Origin: JAHELQ01 sp965603365
GTDB lineage: Bacteria; Acidobacteriota; Aminicenantia; UBA2199
DNA length: 29,550 nucleotides
Direction: 5' to 3'
Assembly (NCBI GenBank): GCA_965603365.1
Contig: CBFDCR010000064.1
Coordinates: 1-29,550, forward strand
A program made the position numbers and the translations under genes. The notes beneath the pieces are model-generated. The model was not told where the DNA came from. It ran no database searches and saw only the letters and a list, made by a program, of their open reading frames with translations. The first letter of the stretch is position 1. Every line of letters begins with the position of its first letter. Below, in pieces: positions 7,620-16,770 of the stretch.

Positions 7620-9220
7620 AGAGAATAACTTATGCTTTGATCTTTTTATGGCTGGTGATAAATGCCGGTTGTTCGCTGTCCAGATCTTCGGCGGCGGATC
7701 ACATTTTCCTGATCACCCTGGACACTACCCGGGCCGACTGCATCAACTATTCACCGGGAAACAACCGACACACGCCGAACCTGGCCGCCTTAGCCTCACG
7801 GGGCATCTATTTTAAAAATGCCTATGCCCTGACTCCCGTCACCCTGCCTTCTCACTACTCGATGCTCTATTCCCTCCCCCCCCACCTGTTGAAGATTTAC
7901 AACAACGGCCAGGTCCGCCAGGTGTCACATCCGGCCCTGCCCCAGTTGATGAAGAAAAAGGATTACCGCACCGGAGCGGTGGTCTCCCTGGGGGTATTGA
8001 AGAGCGATTTCGGCTTAAATAAGGGTTTTGATGAATATATTGAGAACTTTAAATCCTACCTGTGGTACAAAACCGCCGAAGAAGTAAACCGGGATGCTTT
8101 TGGCCTGCTTGCCAAAATCAAAGGAAAAAAATCCTTTACCTGGCTCCACTATTCAGATCCCCATGAACCCTATTATCCCCCTATTTATAAGGGGAATTTC
8201 AGGGTATATTTTAACGGTTCGCCGGTATTTACTTCTAAGAGTATCGAGCAGCCGCTGGTTTCGCTCAATTTAGAGCTAAAACCCGGCGAAAACCTGATGG
8301 ACTTAAAAACAGAGATCCCGCCGGCCATCCGCAAATCCAGGCAGGTCGCCATTCGCTTTATGACTTACCAGGACTTCGAGGTGACCGGGCCCAAAGTGCC
8401 GGAAGCCGTTGAGGTCGTCGTTCCCCGGAGATGGCAAAAGGCGAAGGTCAAAGGCAAGACCAACTATTTTGCCAGGGCAAAGGATTCCAGCGTCATACTG
8501 CTAAATAAGGAAAAGGAGAATCTTCCGGTCAATCTCTCCTTCGTGTTCCGCATGTTGGAGCATCCCAACTCCCGGAAGTATCTTTACCGCCACCAGGTCC
8601 GGTATATGGACCGCCAGATCGGAAAATTAATCGAATTCCTAAAGGCCCGGCAGATGTACGACAACTCTCTATTCATCATCATAGGCGACCACGGCGAAGG
8701 GTTGGGGGAATATCGGCAGCACTTCGGCCACATCCATTATTTAAACAAGATTTACAGCCATGTACCCTTGATTATTGCCGGCGTCGGGGTCAAGCAGAGG
8801 GGGGCGAGGGAGGAACCGGTCACCACTCTCGATATCGCCCCCACCATTCTCCACCTGGCCGGTATCCGTAAACCCGATTTTATGCAGGGACGCTCCCTGG
8901 ATAAGCCCCTGTCGCCGAACAAAATCATCCTGGAAACCTATGCGCCGGAGGCCTATTTTGATTCCTTTTCGGTGGTGGATTTTCCCTACCAGATCATCTT
9001 TTGCCCCGGCCGAAAGAAAGACCGCATCGAACTCATCGACCTGCAAAACGACCGCTTCGGCATCCGCAACATCTTTCATACCACCAAAAATTTGCAGATC
9101 AAATCCGATTTGTACAATTCTGTCCTGAAGATTTCGCGGGTCTTAACCGCCCAGAAGGGAAAGGTGGGGAAGATCTCGGAGCGGCACCGGGAAATCTTGA
9201 AATCCCTGGGCTATCTATGA
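7616..9220 (+). CDS. Sulfatase-fold (alkaline phosphatase superfamily) lipoprotein, copy 1
   Basis: The 534-residue product starts at the ATG at 7616, which overlaps the HIT stop. A longer in-frame extension to 7463 is only a shadow of the HIT gene. A hydrophobic signal ends in NAGC with probable lipid Cys19. Metal-site motifs are LDTTRAD (35-41), SDPHEPY (180-186), GDHGEGLGE (357-365) and FGHIH (370-374). The nucleophile region reads TPVTLPSHYS, with Thr76 where true sulfatases have the Cys or Ser that becomes formylglycine. A phosphatase, phosphotransferase or other esterase role is therefore as likely as sulfatase. About 130 residues (193-322) are inserted after the DPHxPY motif and look beta-rich. 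The C terminus SERHREILKSLGYL is shared with copy 2. It probably acts outside the membrane. Confidence 0.85.
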   Translation: MKRITYALIFLWLVINAGCSLSRSSAADHIFLITLDTTRADCINYSPGNNRHTPNLAALASRGIYFKNAYALTPVTLPSHYSMLYSLPPHLLKIYNNGQVRQVSHPALPQLMKKKDYRTGAVVSLGVLKSDFGLNKGFDEYIENFKSYLWYKTAEEVNRDAFGLLAKIKGKKSFTWLHYSDPHEPYYPPIYKGNFRVYFNGSPVFTSKSIEQPLVSLNLELKPGENLMDLKTEIPPAIRKSRQVAIRFMTYQDFEVTGPKVPEAVEVVVPRRWQKAKVKGKTNYFARAKDSSVILLNKEKENLPVNLSFVFRMLEHPNSRKYLYRHQVRYMDRQIGKLIEFLKARQMYDNSLFIIIGDHGEGLGEYRQHFGHIHYLNKIYSHVPLIIAGVGVKQRGAREEPVTTLDIAPTILHLAGIRKPDFMQGRSLDKPLSPNKIILETYAPEAYFDSFSVVDFPYQIIFCPGRKKDRIELIDLQNDRFGIRNIFHTTKNLQIKSDLYNSVLKISRVLTAQKGKVGKISERHREILKSLGYL

Positions 9221-9230
9221 CGTCGGGCCA

Positions 9231-10856
9231 ATGAAAAAAATTGGGCTGATTTTCGCAATCTTCACTGCAGCGGCGATAGCCGGACTCTTGCTCTTCAAGG
9301 GAGCGGAGGTTCGGTATATTTTCCTGATCACCCTGGATACCACCCGGGCCGACTCTATCGACTATTCACTTAAAAGCAATCGACAGACCCCCAACCTGGC
9401 CCGGTTGGCCGCGGAGGGGGTGCGTTTTAGCCAGGCCTATTCCCAGATTCCCATCACCCTGCCGGCCCACTTCGTCATCTTTCACTCCTTGCCGCCCCAT
9501 GTCATGAAAGTAACCAATAACGGCCAGTCGGCCGAGTCGGCCCAACCCGCCGTATCCCGGTTGTTAAAGAACCGCGGTTACCACACCGGTGCGGTGGTGT
9601 CGCTGGGGGTGTTGAAGGGGGAATTCGGCTTAGCCAAAGGCTTTGACCGCTACGAGGAACATTTCAGCCCCGGCATGTGGCATCGCTCGGCAGAAGAGGT
9701 CAACCGGCAGGCTTTCCGGTTAATCGGGGAAACGCTCCGGGGCCGGGACAGGCAAAAGGCCTTCTTCTGGCTTCACTACTCCGACCCCCACACCCCCTAT
9801 TCTCCCCCCTATTACCGGGGTAAACTGTCCATATTTTTCGAAGGGGAGGAGCGGTCTGTTTACGCAGTGACCCAGGAGCCGATGGTACGGTTGAAACTGG
9901 CGTTAAAGCCGGGGCCCAATGAGTTATCCCTCTGGGTAGATATCCCGCCCCAATGGCGGCAGGACCCGAAGTTTGCGGTTAAATACTTCGAATACCACGA
10001 CTTCCACCTCGAGGCGCCGGGCCATTTAGAGGGCGTGGATATCAGGCTGCCGGAAGAGTGGCGGATGCAGCAGGTCAGGGGCAAAAAAATTTATCGTGCC
10101 AATGCCCCGTCTGAAAAAATACTGCTGGTCAATACCCGGCAGGAGACAGTGACGGTGGAAATCGGCTTTATCTTCAAGGTGATGGTGGGCAAGGCCGGCC
10201 AACGGGCCCTGTATCGAGAGTCGGTGGCCTACATGGACCGTCACCTGGGGTGCTTCATCGATTTTTTAAAGGAAAACAATATCTACCGGCGATCGGTTTT
10301 TATCGTGGTCGGCGACCACGGCGAGGGTCTGGGGGAGCACAAGCACTATTTCGGTCATATCCACTACCTCAATAAAATCTATACCCATGTCCCCTTGATC
10401 GTGGCCGGGCCGCCGCTGAAGCAGAGGGGCGTTAAAGAGCAGGTGGTCTCCCTGCTGGATATCGCCCCCACCATCCTGGATATTGCCGGCATAAAGATAC
10501 CCGGTTTCATGACGGGACAGTCGCTGTTAACACCCGGGGACAACCGGAAACTCGTCCTGGAGACCTATGCACCGGAGGCCTATGTCGACGCCTGTTCGCT
10601 GCTGGATTTCCCCTACCAGATCATCTTCACCCCGGGACGAAAAAACAAAAAGGAGCGGATCGAGTTGATCCATCTGCCCACCGACCGCTGGGGCATCCGC
10701 AACACCTTTGCCGCAGCCGCAACCGACGGCAAAATGAAATCTTCTTTACTGAACCAGGTGTTGAAGATCTCCAAACGCCTGACCGAGGCCAAAGAAAAAA
10801 TCGGCCCGGTATCGGAGCGGCATCGAGAGATGTTGAAATCCCTGGGATATTTATGA
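9231..10856 (+). CDS. Sulfatase-fold (alkaline phosphatase superfamily) membrane protein, copy 2
   Basis: The 541-residue product is a close paralogue of the preceding protein along its whole length, including the inserted beta-rich region (about 193-325) and the end SERHREMLKSLGYL. The N terminus differs: a Lys-Lys start and one hydrophobic helix (about 5-22) without a lipobox Cys, so it is probably anchored by an uncleaved signal. The core motifs are LDTTRAD (35-41), TLPAH with Thr76 as likely nucleophile, SDPHTPY and GDHGEGLGE. The gene begins 10 bp after copy 1 with no clear ribosome binding site. The paralogues probably arose by tandem duplication. The substrate is unknown, and no sulfatase-maturing enzyme lies in the window, consistent with Thr instead of Cys. 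Confidence 0.85.
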   Translation: MKKIGLIFAIFTAAAIAGLLLFKGAEVRYIFLITLDTTRADSIDYSLKSNRQTPNLARLAAEGVRFSQAYSQIPITLPAHFVIFHSLPPHVMKVTNNGQSAESAQPAVSRLLKNRGYHTGAVVSLGVLKGEFGLAKGFDRYEEHFSPGMWHRSAEEVNRQAFRLIGETLRGRDRQKAFFWLHYSDPHTPYSPPYYRGKLSIFFEGEERSVYAVTQEPMVRLKLALKPGPNELSLWVDIPPQWRQDPKFAVKYFEYHDFHLEAPGHLEGVDIRLPEEWRMQQVRGKKIYRANAPSEKILLVNTRQETVTVEIGFIFKVMVGKAGQRALYRESVAYMDRHLGCFIDFLKENNIYRRSVFIVVGDHGEGLGEHKHYFGHIHYLNKIYTHVPLIVAGPPLKQRGVKEQVVSLLDIAPTILDIAGIKIPGFMTGQSLLTPGDNRKLVLETYAPEAYVDACSLLDFPYQIIFTPGRKNKKERIELIHLPTDRWGIRNTFAAAATDGKMKSSLLNQVLKISKRLTEAKEKIGPVSERHREMLKSLGYL

Positions 10857-10874
10857 TGATAAGGAAATGAAACC

Positions 10875-12620
10875 ATGAGTGAGACGAAACGTTTAAAGCG
10901 AGAGCACTACTGCGGCAAGGTGAACGAAGATTTAATCGACCGACAAATCACCGTCTACGGCTGGGTTAACAAGAAAAGAGAACTGGGCGGCTTAACCTTC
11001 CTGGATCTGCGGGACCGGGAAGGCATCTTGCAGGTGATCGTCAACGAGCAGTTCCCGGAACCGGAACAGATCAAAAAAATCGGCCGGGAATACGTACTGC
11101 GGGTGAACGGCAAAGTGGTCAAACGTTCCAACCCCAACCCCGACCTCTATACCGGCTGGGTGGAACTTCTGGCCGCAGAGATCGACATACTGGCCGAGTC
11201 CGAGGTTCCCCCCTTCTTCTTGGAGGAGCGGCAGGAGATCTCCGAGGAGCTGCGATTTAAATACCGCTACCTCGACCTCCGCAGCCAGCGGCATCAACGG
11301 AATTTCAAGATACACAGCGACGTCAACCTGAAGATTCGCAGTTACCTGCAGGGCCGCGGTTTCCTGGACCTGGAGACCCCCATGCTCACCAGGGCCACCC
11401 CCGAAGGGGCCCGGGATTACCTGGTGCCCTCCCGGATCTACAAAGGCCGGATGTTTGCCCTGCCCCAATCGCCGCAGATATTCAAACAATTGTTGATGGT
11501 GTCGGGATTTGAACGCTATTACCAGATTGTCAAGTGCTTCCGGGATGAAGACCTGCGGGCCGACCGCCAGCCGGAATTTACCCAGGTTGATATCGAGATG
11601 AGCTTTGCCGACAGCGATGAATTGTTCGAGATCGTCGAGGGACTCATGCAGGAGATCTACGCAGTAAGAGGCATCACCATCGCTCGCCCCTTTAAACGGA
11701 TGGGCTACGACGAGGCCATACAGGCCTACGGCAGCGACAAACCGGATCTGCGCATACCCTTTGAAATCACCGACTTTACCCGGCAAAGCAGTCAATTCGG
11801 CTCCCAACTGTTGAATACCATCATAGAGAACAAGGGGGAAGTCAAGGGACTGGTGCTGCCGGAGGCGGCTAAATACTCCCGCAAGATACTGGACCAGGTA
11901 AACGACTATATCCGGGAGATCGGCGGCAAGGGGGCGATCTGGATCAAGCGCAGCGAGGGGACTTTTCGCTCCTCCCTTAAGATCGACGCCGACTGCATGG
12001 AGACGTTTTACCGGGAGAACGGCATCGACTTTGATCATATCGTGTTTTTAATAGGGGATAGGCCGGAACAGGCCCTGTTTTTGGCCGGCAAGCTGCGGGA
12101 GTACCTGGGCCGGGAGTACCGGGACCCCGGCAGGCTGGAGTTTTTATGGATCACCGACTTTCCCCTCTTCTTCTACAACGACGAGGAGGGGCGGCTCGAT
12201 TCCAACCATCACCCCTTTACCTCCCCCCGGCTGGAGGATATCGAAAAACTGGACAGCGCGCCCCTGACGGTCCGCTCTGTTGCCTACGACCTGGTGCTCA
12301 ACGGCGTGGAGATCGGCGGCGGCAGTTGCAGGATCAACGACATCGAACTGCAAAAGAAGATCTTCCGGTTGTTGAACCTGAAAGACGACGAGATCGAAGA
12401 GAAATTCGGCTTCTTCGTCAACGCCCTGAAACTGGGGGCGCCTCCCCACCTGGGCATCGCTTTAGGCCTTGACCGCATCGTCATGCTCCTCTGCGGCGAA
12501 GAGTCCATCCGGGAAGTCATCACCTTCCCCAAGACCACCTCCTCCCTCTGCCTCCTCACCGGCTCCCCCTCCCCCGTCCCCGACCGCCAACTCGCCGAAC
12601 TGGGAATCAAAAAAATATAA
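10875..12620 (+). CDS. aspS: Aspartyl-tRNA synthetase
   Basis: The 581-residue product is a bacterial-type class II AspRS charging tRNA-Asp. The N-terminal OB-fold anticodon-binding domain (about 1-110) contains VYGWVNKKRELGGLTFLDLRDREG. Motif 2 is FRDEDLRADRQPEFTQVDIEMSF-like at about residues 222-244. The inserted GAD domain lies at about 285-420, and motif 3 is GLDRI at about 531, followed by the usual IREVITFPKTTS. The Leu in KRELGG aligns with E. coli Leu30, where non-discriminating enzymes usually have His, so a discriminating enzyme is my inference. It closes the operon. The last 70 coding bases are unusually pyrimidine-rich on the plus strand. Confidence 0.96.
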   Translation: MSETKRLKREHYCGKVNEDLIDRQITVYGWVNKKRELGGLTFLDLRDREGILQVIVNEQFPEPEQIKKIGREYVLRVNGKVVKRSNPNPDLYTGWVELLAAEIDILAESEVPPFFLEERQEISEELRFKYRYLDLRSQRHQRNFKIHSDVNLKIRSYLQGRGFLDLETPMLTRATPEGARDYLVPSRIYKGRMFALPQSPQIFKQLLMVSGFERYYQIVKCFRDEDLRADRQPEFTQVDIEMSFADSDELFEIVEGLMQEIYAVRGITIARPFKRMGYDEAIQAYGSDKPDLRIPFEITDFTRQSSQFGSQLLNTIIENKGEVKGLVLPEAAKYSRKILDQVNDYIREIGGKGAIWIKRSEGTFRSSLKIDADCMETFYRENGIDFDHIVFLIGDRPEQALFLAGKLREYLGREYRDPGRLEFLWITDFPLFFYNDEEGRLDSNHHPFTSPRLEDIEKLDSAPLTVRSVAYDLVLNGVEIGGGSCRINDIELQKKIFRLLNLKDDEIEEKFGFFVNALKLGAPPHLGIALGLDRIVMLLCGEESIREVITFPKTTSSLCLLTGSPSPVPDRQLAELGIKKI

Positions 12621-12646
12621 TAAAACCATTTTTGCCGATTTTTTTG

Positions 12647-12675
12647 TTGCGAAAATTTTTATTAATTGGTATAAC
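12647..12675 (+). promoter_or_regulatory. Candidate promoter of the peptide transporter pair
   Basis: TTGCGA (12647-12652), a 17-bp spacer and TATAAC (12670-12675) lie in the AT-rich gap after aspS. The predicted start near 12682 leaves a leader of about 90 nt before the OPT gene. No strong terminator for aspS was seen in this gap. Confidence 0.5.
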
Positions 12676-12770
12676 CATATATTACTTAAATAGGTATGTA
12701 ACGGCATGAGGTTAAATGCGTGAATTCGGATGTTGGCTGAGATAAATTATTAATGAAGGAGAAGGTCAAT

Positions 12771-14741
12771 ATGGACAACAATGCAAATAACGCGGACACA
12801 CCGCAGCCCCACGTTTCCGCCGCCACCGTGATGCGGGATTTTAATGTCAAAACCGTCCTATTGGGAATATTCCTGGGAGCACTCTTCGGCAGTGCCAACG
12901 CCTATCTGGGACTCAGGGTCGGTCTGACCATCAGTACCGCCATTCCGTTGGCGGTCATCTCGGTGGCTATCCTGAAAATACTCACCCCCATTTTCGGTCG
13001 ATCCACCATCCTGGAATGTAACATATCCCAGACCACCGGGTCCGCCAGTTCTTCGCTGGCATCGGGAATTATCTTTACCATCCCGGCCCTCTTTATCTGG
13101 GGGTATATCCCCTCCCTGTGGCAGATGACCCTGCTGGCCATGTGCGGCGGTATCCTGGGCGTACTGTTGATGATCCCCCTGCGCAAATTTTTGATCGTCA
13201 AGGAGCACCAGAATCTCCCTTACCCCGAAGGCACGGCCAGCGCTGAGGTGTTGATTGCCGCCTCAGAGGGTACTTCTAGCGCCCAAAACATATTTATGGG
13301 ACTGGGTATCGGTGCCTTTTATAAAGGGTTGGTATCGCTTCTCTTCCTGTGGCCTTCAAAAATAAAAATACACCTCCCCCTGATCAAAAAGGGGGTCGTC
13401 GGCGTATCCGCCACCCCCGCCCTCATCGGGGTGGGTTACATCCTGGGCCGACGCATCGGTACCATCATGGTGGCCGGCGGACTGGTGTCGTGGGTATTGA
13501 TCATCCCCTTCATTGCCTGGCAGTTCGGGGACAGCGAAATCTGGCCCAACACATTACTCTATTTAAAAACCCGGGGCCTCGACCCCTCCATCACCCTGGT
13601 GGGGCAACTGACCGCCCAGCAAATATGGGAGGGTTATATCCGCATCATCGGCGCCGGTGCCGTGGCGGCTGCCGGTATCATCACCGTGGCCAAATCTATT
13701 CCCACCATGTTAGAATCTTTGAAGATCGGTGTCCGGGAACTGCGGGCAAGCGCCGCCACCCTCAACAAAGGCAAACTGCGAACGGAACAGGATCTGTCGA
13801 TCAAGTATGTGGTCCTGGGTATCTCCATAGTGGTTTTGGCCATCACCTTTATCCCCGGCATCATCGGTAATCAGACCTATTTCCTGATGCGCTTTTTCAG
13901 TGCCTTAGCCATTGCCTTCTTTGCCTTTTGCTTCGTGACGGTCTCTTCCCGGATTGTCGGCCTGATCGGTGTCTCCTCCAACCCCACCTCCGGCATGGCC
14001 ATCGTCACCCTGATGGGCACAGGTATTGTCTTTAAACTGGCCGGCTGGACCGATTTGACCGGAAAGATCACCGCGCTGACCATCGGCACCATCGTCTGCA
14101 TTGCCGCCTCCATTGCCGGCGACATCTCCCAGGATCTTAAATCCGGCTTCCTGGTCGGGGCCACCCCCCGTAAACAGCAAATCGGCGAGGTTTTGGGGGC
14201 CGTCGGTTCCGCTTTTTTCGTTTGTCTGGCCGTCTATTACCTGGGGCAGGCCTATGGATTCGGCACAGAGGAACTACCCGCACCCCAGGCCACCTTGATG
14301 AAGACGGTACTGGACGGGGTCTTAGACGGTAACCTGCGCTGGGACATGGTGGGGATCGGTGCCCTATTTGCCATCATCGTAGTGTTTTTCAAAGTCCCCC
14401 CCCTGCCCTTTGCCGTGGGCATGTACCTGCCCCTCTACACCATGACGCCGGTATTCATCGGCGGTATGATCCGCCATTTTGTCGAGAAGAAGTACGGTCA
14501 GGATAAGGATAAAGTCGAAAAGGGTAAAGACCAGGGGATACTCCTGGGTTCCGGATTAATCGCCGGCGAAGGCTTGATGGGGGTGGTGATTGCCGTGATT
14601 GCCGTGATTACCAGCAAAGTCCCGAAACTCTTCGAGATTGTGTATCCCGCCTCCTGGATAGGACAGGTGGTCTCCGCCCTAACCTTTACCGCTTTAGGTT
14701 GGTTTCTCTACCGGGTAGTCGCTAAGTCCCGGCAGAGTTAA
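12771..14741 (+). CDS. OPT-family oligopeptide transporter
   Basis: The product has 656 residues from the ATG at 12771. The in-frame ATG at 12753 is less likely because the ribosome binding site AAGGAGAAGG (about 12756-12765) sits between the two. The protein is almost entirely hydrophobic helices, roughly 14 or more. It begins with the family-typical FNVKTVLLGIFLGALFGSANAYLGLRVGLT-like segment and has NLPYPEGTASAEVL in the first third. Bacterial OPT proteins import oligopeptides or metal-chelator complexes driven by protons. The POT-family gene 20 bp downstream suggests peptide uptake. Inner-membrane location is expected. Confidence 0.9.
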   Translation: MDNNANNADTPQPHVSAATVMRDFNVKTVLLGIFLGALFGSANAYLGLRVGLTISTAIPLAVISVAILKILTPIFGRSTILECNISQTTGSASSSLASGIIFTIPALFIWGYIPSLWQMTLLAMCGGILGVLLMIPLRKFLIVKEHQNLPYPEGTASAEVLIAASEGTSSAQNIFMGLGIGAFYKGLVSLLFLWPSKIKIHLPLIKKGVVGVSATPALIGVGYILGRRIGTIMVAGGLVSWVLIIPFIAWQFGDSEIWPNTLLYLKTRGLDPSITLVGQLTAQQIWEGYIRIIGAGAVAAAGIITVAKSIPTMLESLKIGVRELRASAATLNKGKLRTEQDLSIKYVVLGISIVVLAITFIPGIIGNQTYFLMRFFSALAIAFFAFCFVTVSSRIVGLIGVSSNPTSGMAIVTLMGTGIVFKLAGWTDLTGKITALTIGTIVCIAASIAGDISQDLKSGFLVGATPRKQQIGEVLGAVGSAFFVCLAVYYLGQAYGFGTEELPAPQATLMKTVLDGVLDGNLRWDMVGIGALFAIIVVFFKVPPLPFAVGMYLPLYTMTPVFIGGMIRHFVEKKYGQDKDKVEKGKDQGILLGSGLIAGEGLMGVVIAVIAVITSKVPKLFEIVYPASWIGQVVSALTFTALGWFLYRVVAKSRQS

Positions 14742-14761
14742 CATATAAGAAGGAGTGACAG

Positions 14762-16117
14762 ATGAATCAAACGGCCGAAAGAAAACAATCCTTTCCCCGG
14801 TCATTCTGGGCCGCCAATTCTATCGAGTTGTTTGAACGGGCTGCCTACTATGCGGTGGCTTCGTTTGTGGTCATCTATCTAAACGAAGACCTGCTGATGA
14901 ATCCCACCTTTTCCACCTTTCTAAACGGAACCATTTTATGGGGTATGCTCTATTTCCTGCCTATCTTGAGCGGCACCCTGGCGGATAAATTCGGCTTTCG
15001 ACGCTCCCTGATGGTCTCCTTCGTCATGATATCCATCGGCTACTTCATTATGGGATTTGTCCAGGAGTTCTGGCCCGCCTTGATCGGTGCCCCGCCCGGC
15101 GCCCCGGTGGATTACACCATTCCTGTCCTGATCGGCATACTATTTATCGGCATAGGCGGATCGATTGTCAAACCCTGCATCGCCGGTACCGTACAGAAAA
15201 CCGCCGGAACCCAGGCCCGTCTGGGCTTTGCCATCTTCTACATGGTCATCAACATCGGTTCTATCTCCGGCAGGGCCGTATCGTACTTCATCCGCACCCA
15301 GTTCGGTATCCCGGCGATCTTTACCTACGTGGCCACCATCTTTGCCCTGCTGGGGTTTTTTATAGTTATATTTATATACAAGGAACCCAAATACAGCGAA
15401 GACCCCCAAAAAGATGAACAGGAGATCCAGAAAAAGACCCTGGGGCAGGCCATCTTAGGTATCTTCAAAGTATTGGCAAACCTCAAATTTTTGTTCTTTA
15501 TTGTCTTTACCGGCCTCTTCTGGTTCGTCTACCTCCAGATCTACAACCTGGTGCCCCTGTTCTTGCGATCCATCGATCCGGAGGCACCGGTTGAGCTTTA
15601 CACCATGGCCAATCCCTTCATGATTGTGGCCCTTCAGTTGTTGATCTCCCGCATGGTCAAAAAGTGGACACCCATTCGGTCGATCATCATGGGCATCGGC
15701 GTGTTGACTGTCGGCATGTTGATCAATATAGTGCCGATACTGCTCTTTACCGATTTTGCCCAAAAAGTCACATTTCTGGGGCTCGGTCTCCCCATAGCCG
15801 GCATCTTCATGATCGGCGCCATTGCCGCCATGGCCATCGGCGAGATGATGGCTTCACCCAGGATCTTCGAGTACATCGGTGCCATTGCCCCCAAGGGCGA
15901 GGAGGGACTCTATCTGGGCTATGCCAACCTGCCCATTGCCCTGGGCAGCTTTCTCTCCCCCATTGGCGGGGCCCTGTTCAGCTACTTCATATTAAATCCC
16001 CAGAGGGGACAGTCCTCCGATATCATCCTGATGTGGCTCATTGTCTCTGCCTTCGGCATCATCTCCATGATCGGCATGGCCTTCTACGACAAAGTCATCG
16101 TCAAAACCAAAGAGTGA
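14762..16117 (+). CDS. POT/PTR-family proton-dependent peptide symporter (MFS)
   Basis: The 451-residue product is a major-facilitator protein of about 12 membrane helices. IELFERAAYY (21-30) on the first helix is the ExxER motif of proton-coupled di- and tripeptide transporters, and LSGTLADKFGFRRSL is the loop 2-3 motif. The ribosome binding site AGAAGGAGTG lies just before the start, 20 bp after the OPT gene, so the two form an operon. OPT proteins favour longer peptides and POT proteins favour di- and tripeptides, so together they suggest growth on peptides. No hairpin terminator was seen after the stop. Confidence 0.9.
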   Translation: MNQTAERKQSFPRSFWAANSIELFERAAYYAVASFVVIYLNEDLLMNPTFSTFLNGTILWGMLYFLPILSGTLADKFGFRRSLMVSFVMISIGYFIMGFVQEFWPALIGAPPGAPVDYTIPVLIGILFIGIGGSIVKPCIAGTVQKTAGTQARLGFAIFYMVINIGSISGRAVSYFIRTQFGIPAIFTYVATIFALLGFFIVIFIYKEPKYSEDPQKDEQEIQKKTLGQAILGIFKVLANLKFLFFIVFTGLFWFVYLQIYNLVPLFLRSIDPEAPVELYTMANPFMIVALQLLISRMVKKWTPIRSIIMGIGVLTVGMLINIVPILLFTDFAQKVTFLGLGLPIAGIFMIGAIAAMAIGEMMASPRIFEYIGAIAPKGEEGLYLGYANLPIALGSFLSPIGGALFSYFILNPQRGQSSDIILMWLIVSAFGIISMIGMAFYDKVIVKTKE

Positions 16118-16173
16118 CAGATTTTCCTGATTAATCCTTTAAAAGTGGATCTGGAAAAAGAGATCATTGTGGG

Positions 16174-16202
16174 TTGACAATTGAGGGGATAACATATATA
16201 TT
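16174..16202 (+). promoter_or_regulatory. Promoter of the toxin-antitoxin pair
   Basis: A perfect TTGACA (16174-16179) is followed after 17 bp by TATATT (16197-16202). The start codon of the antitoxin is 18 bp further on, with AAGGAG just before it. This is among the best consensus promoters in the window. Confidence 0.7.
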
Positions 16203-16220
16203 AAGGAAAAGGAGTTCGCC

Positions 16221-16424
16221 ATGGAATTTAGTTCTATTGTGGAAGAGGTAAAATTGCTGCCATATGAATTGAAACAGGAATTGCAATTTCTGTTGGAAAA
16301 GTATTTGATTGAGGAGCGGCGGACAGAAATTTATAAGAATTACAAAAAGGCCCAAAAAGAGTACAAAAAAAACAGGCTGGCCTTCTCGGATAACATCGAT
16401 GACCTAAAACAAATACTGTCCTGA
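16221..16424 (+). CDS. Small antitoxin-like protein
   Basis: The 67-residue product is highly charged and mostly helical by pattern: MEFSSIVEEVKLLPYELKQE, then a Lys/Glu-rich stretch. I recognise no family-defining DNA-binding motif. It is called an antitoxin because it lies directly before, and overlaps by one base (TGATG), a RelE-type toxin, behind a strong promoter. Such an arrangement is usual for type II pairs, where the unstable first protein binds the toxin and often represses the operon. The N-terminal helix pair could serve as the DNA-binding or dimer part and the Lys-rich tail as the toxin-binding part, but this is inference. Confidence 0.7.
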   Translation: MEFSSIVEEVKLLPYELKQELQFLLEKYLIEERRTEIYKNYKKAQKEYKKNRLAFSDNIDDLKQILS

Positions 16425-16690
16425 TGACCAAGGTAGCTTTTAGTAGTTCTTTCAAGAGAGCCTTTAAAAAAAAGATAAAGAAGCAAAAAACTTTTGAGGA
16501 CAAATTCTGGGAAAAGGTTGATATATTTATCCATAATCCTTTTGACAATAGACTGCGGACCCACAAATTATCAGGAAAATTGAGGGAGTTATCTGCATTC
16601 TCGATCGACTATGATAACCGGGTAGTCTTTTATTTTGAAGACGATCGAGCAATATTTGTGGATATTGGCCCCCATGATGACGTGTATTGA
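16424..16690 (+). CDS. RelE/YafQ-type mRNA interferase toxin
   Basis: The 88-residue basic protein fits the RelE/ParE toxin fold. It has the KLSGKLRELSAFSIDYDNR segment (48-66), then VVFYFEDDRAIFVDIGPHDDVY to the end. The final GPHDDVY matches the GTHDEVY ending of YafQ-like toxins, in which the His (here His84) takes part in ribosome-dependent mRNA cleavage. The basic N terminus (FKRAFKKKIKKQK) fits RNA or ribosome contact. It is translationally coupled to the antitoxin. The region is AT-richer than its neighbours, as is common for mobile toxin-antitoxin modules. Confidence 0.85.
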   Translation: MTKVAFSSSFKRAFKKKIKKQKTFEDKFWEKVDIFIHNPFDNRLRTHKLSGKLRELSAFSIDYDNRVVFYFEDDRAIFVDIGPHDDVY

Positions 16691-16770
16691 TCATTTTTAT
16701 GAATAGCAAACAGGGAACGGGTCAAACCGGAAAGGGTTGGGCACAGGCAAAATTTTTTCTCTTGCTAAAA

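Noticed and set aside
10992..12038. Long 348-residue frame antisense to aspS
   Set aside because: aspS is unmistakable on the other strand. The antisense frame lacks known motifs and arises from GC-rich codon bias.
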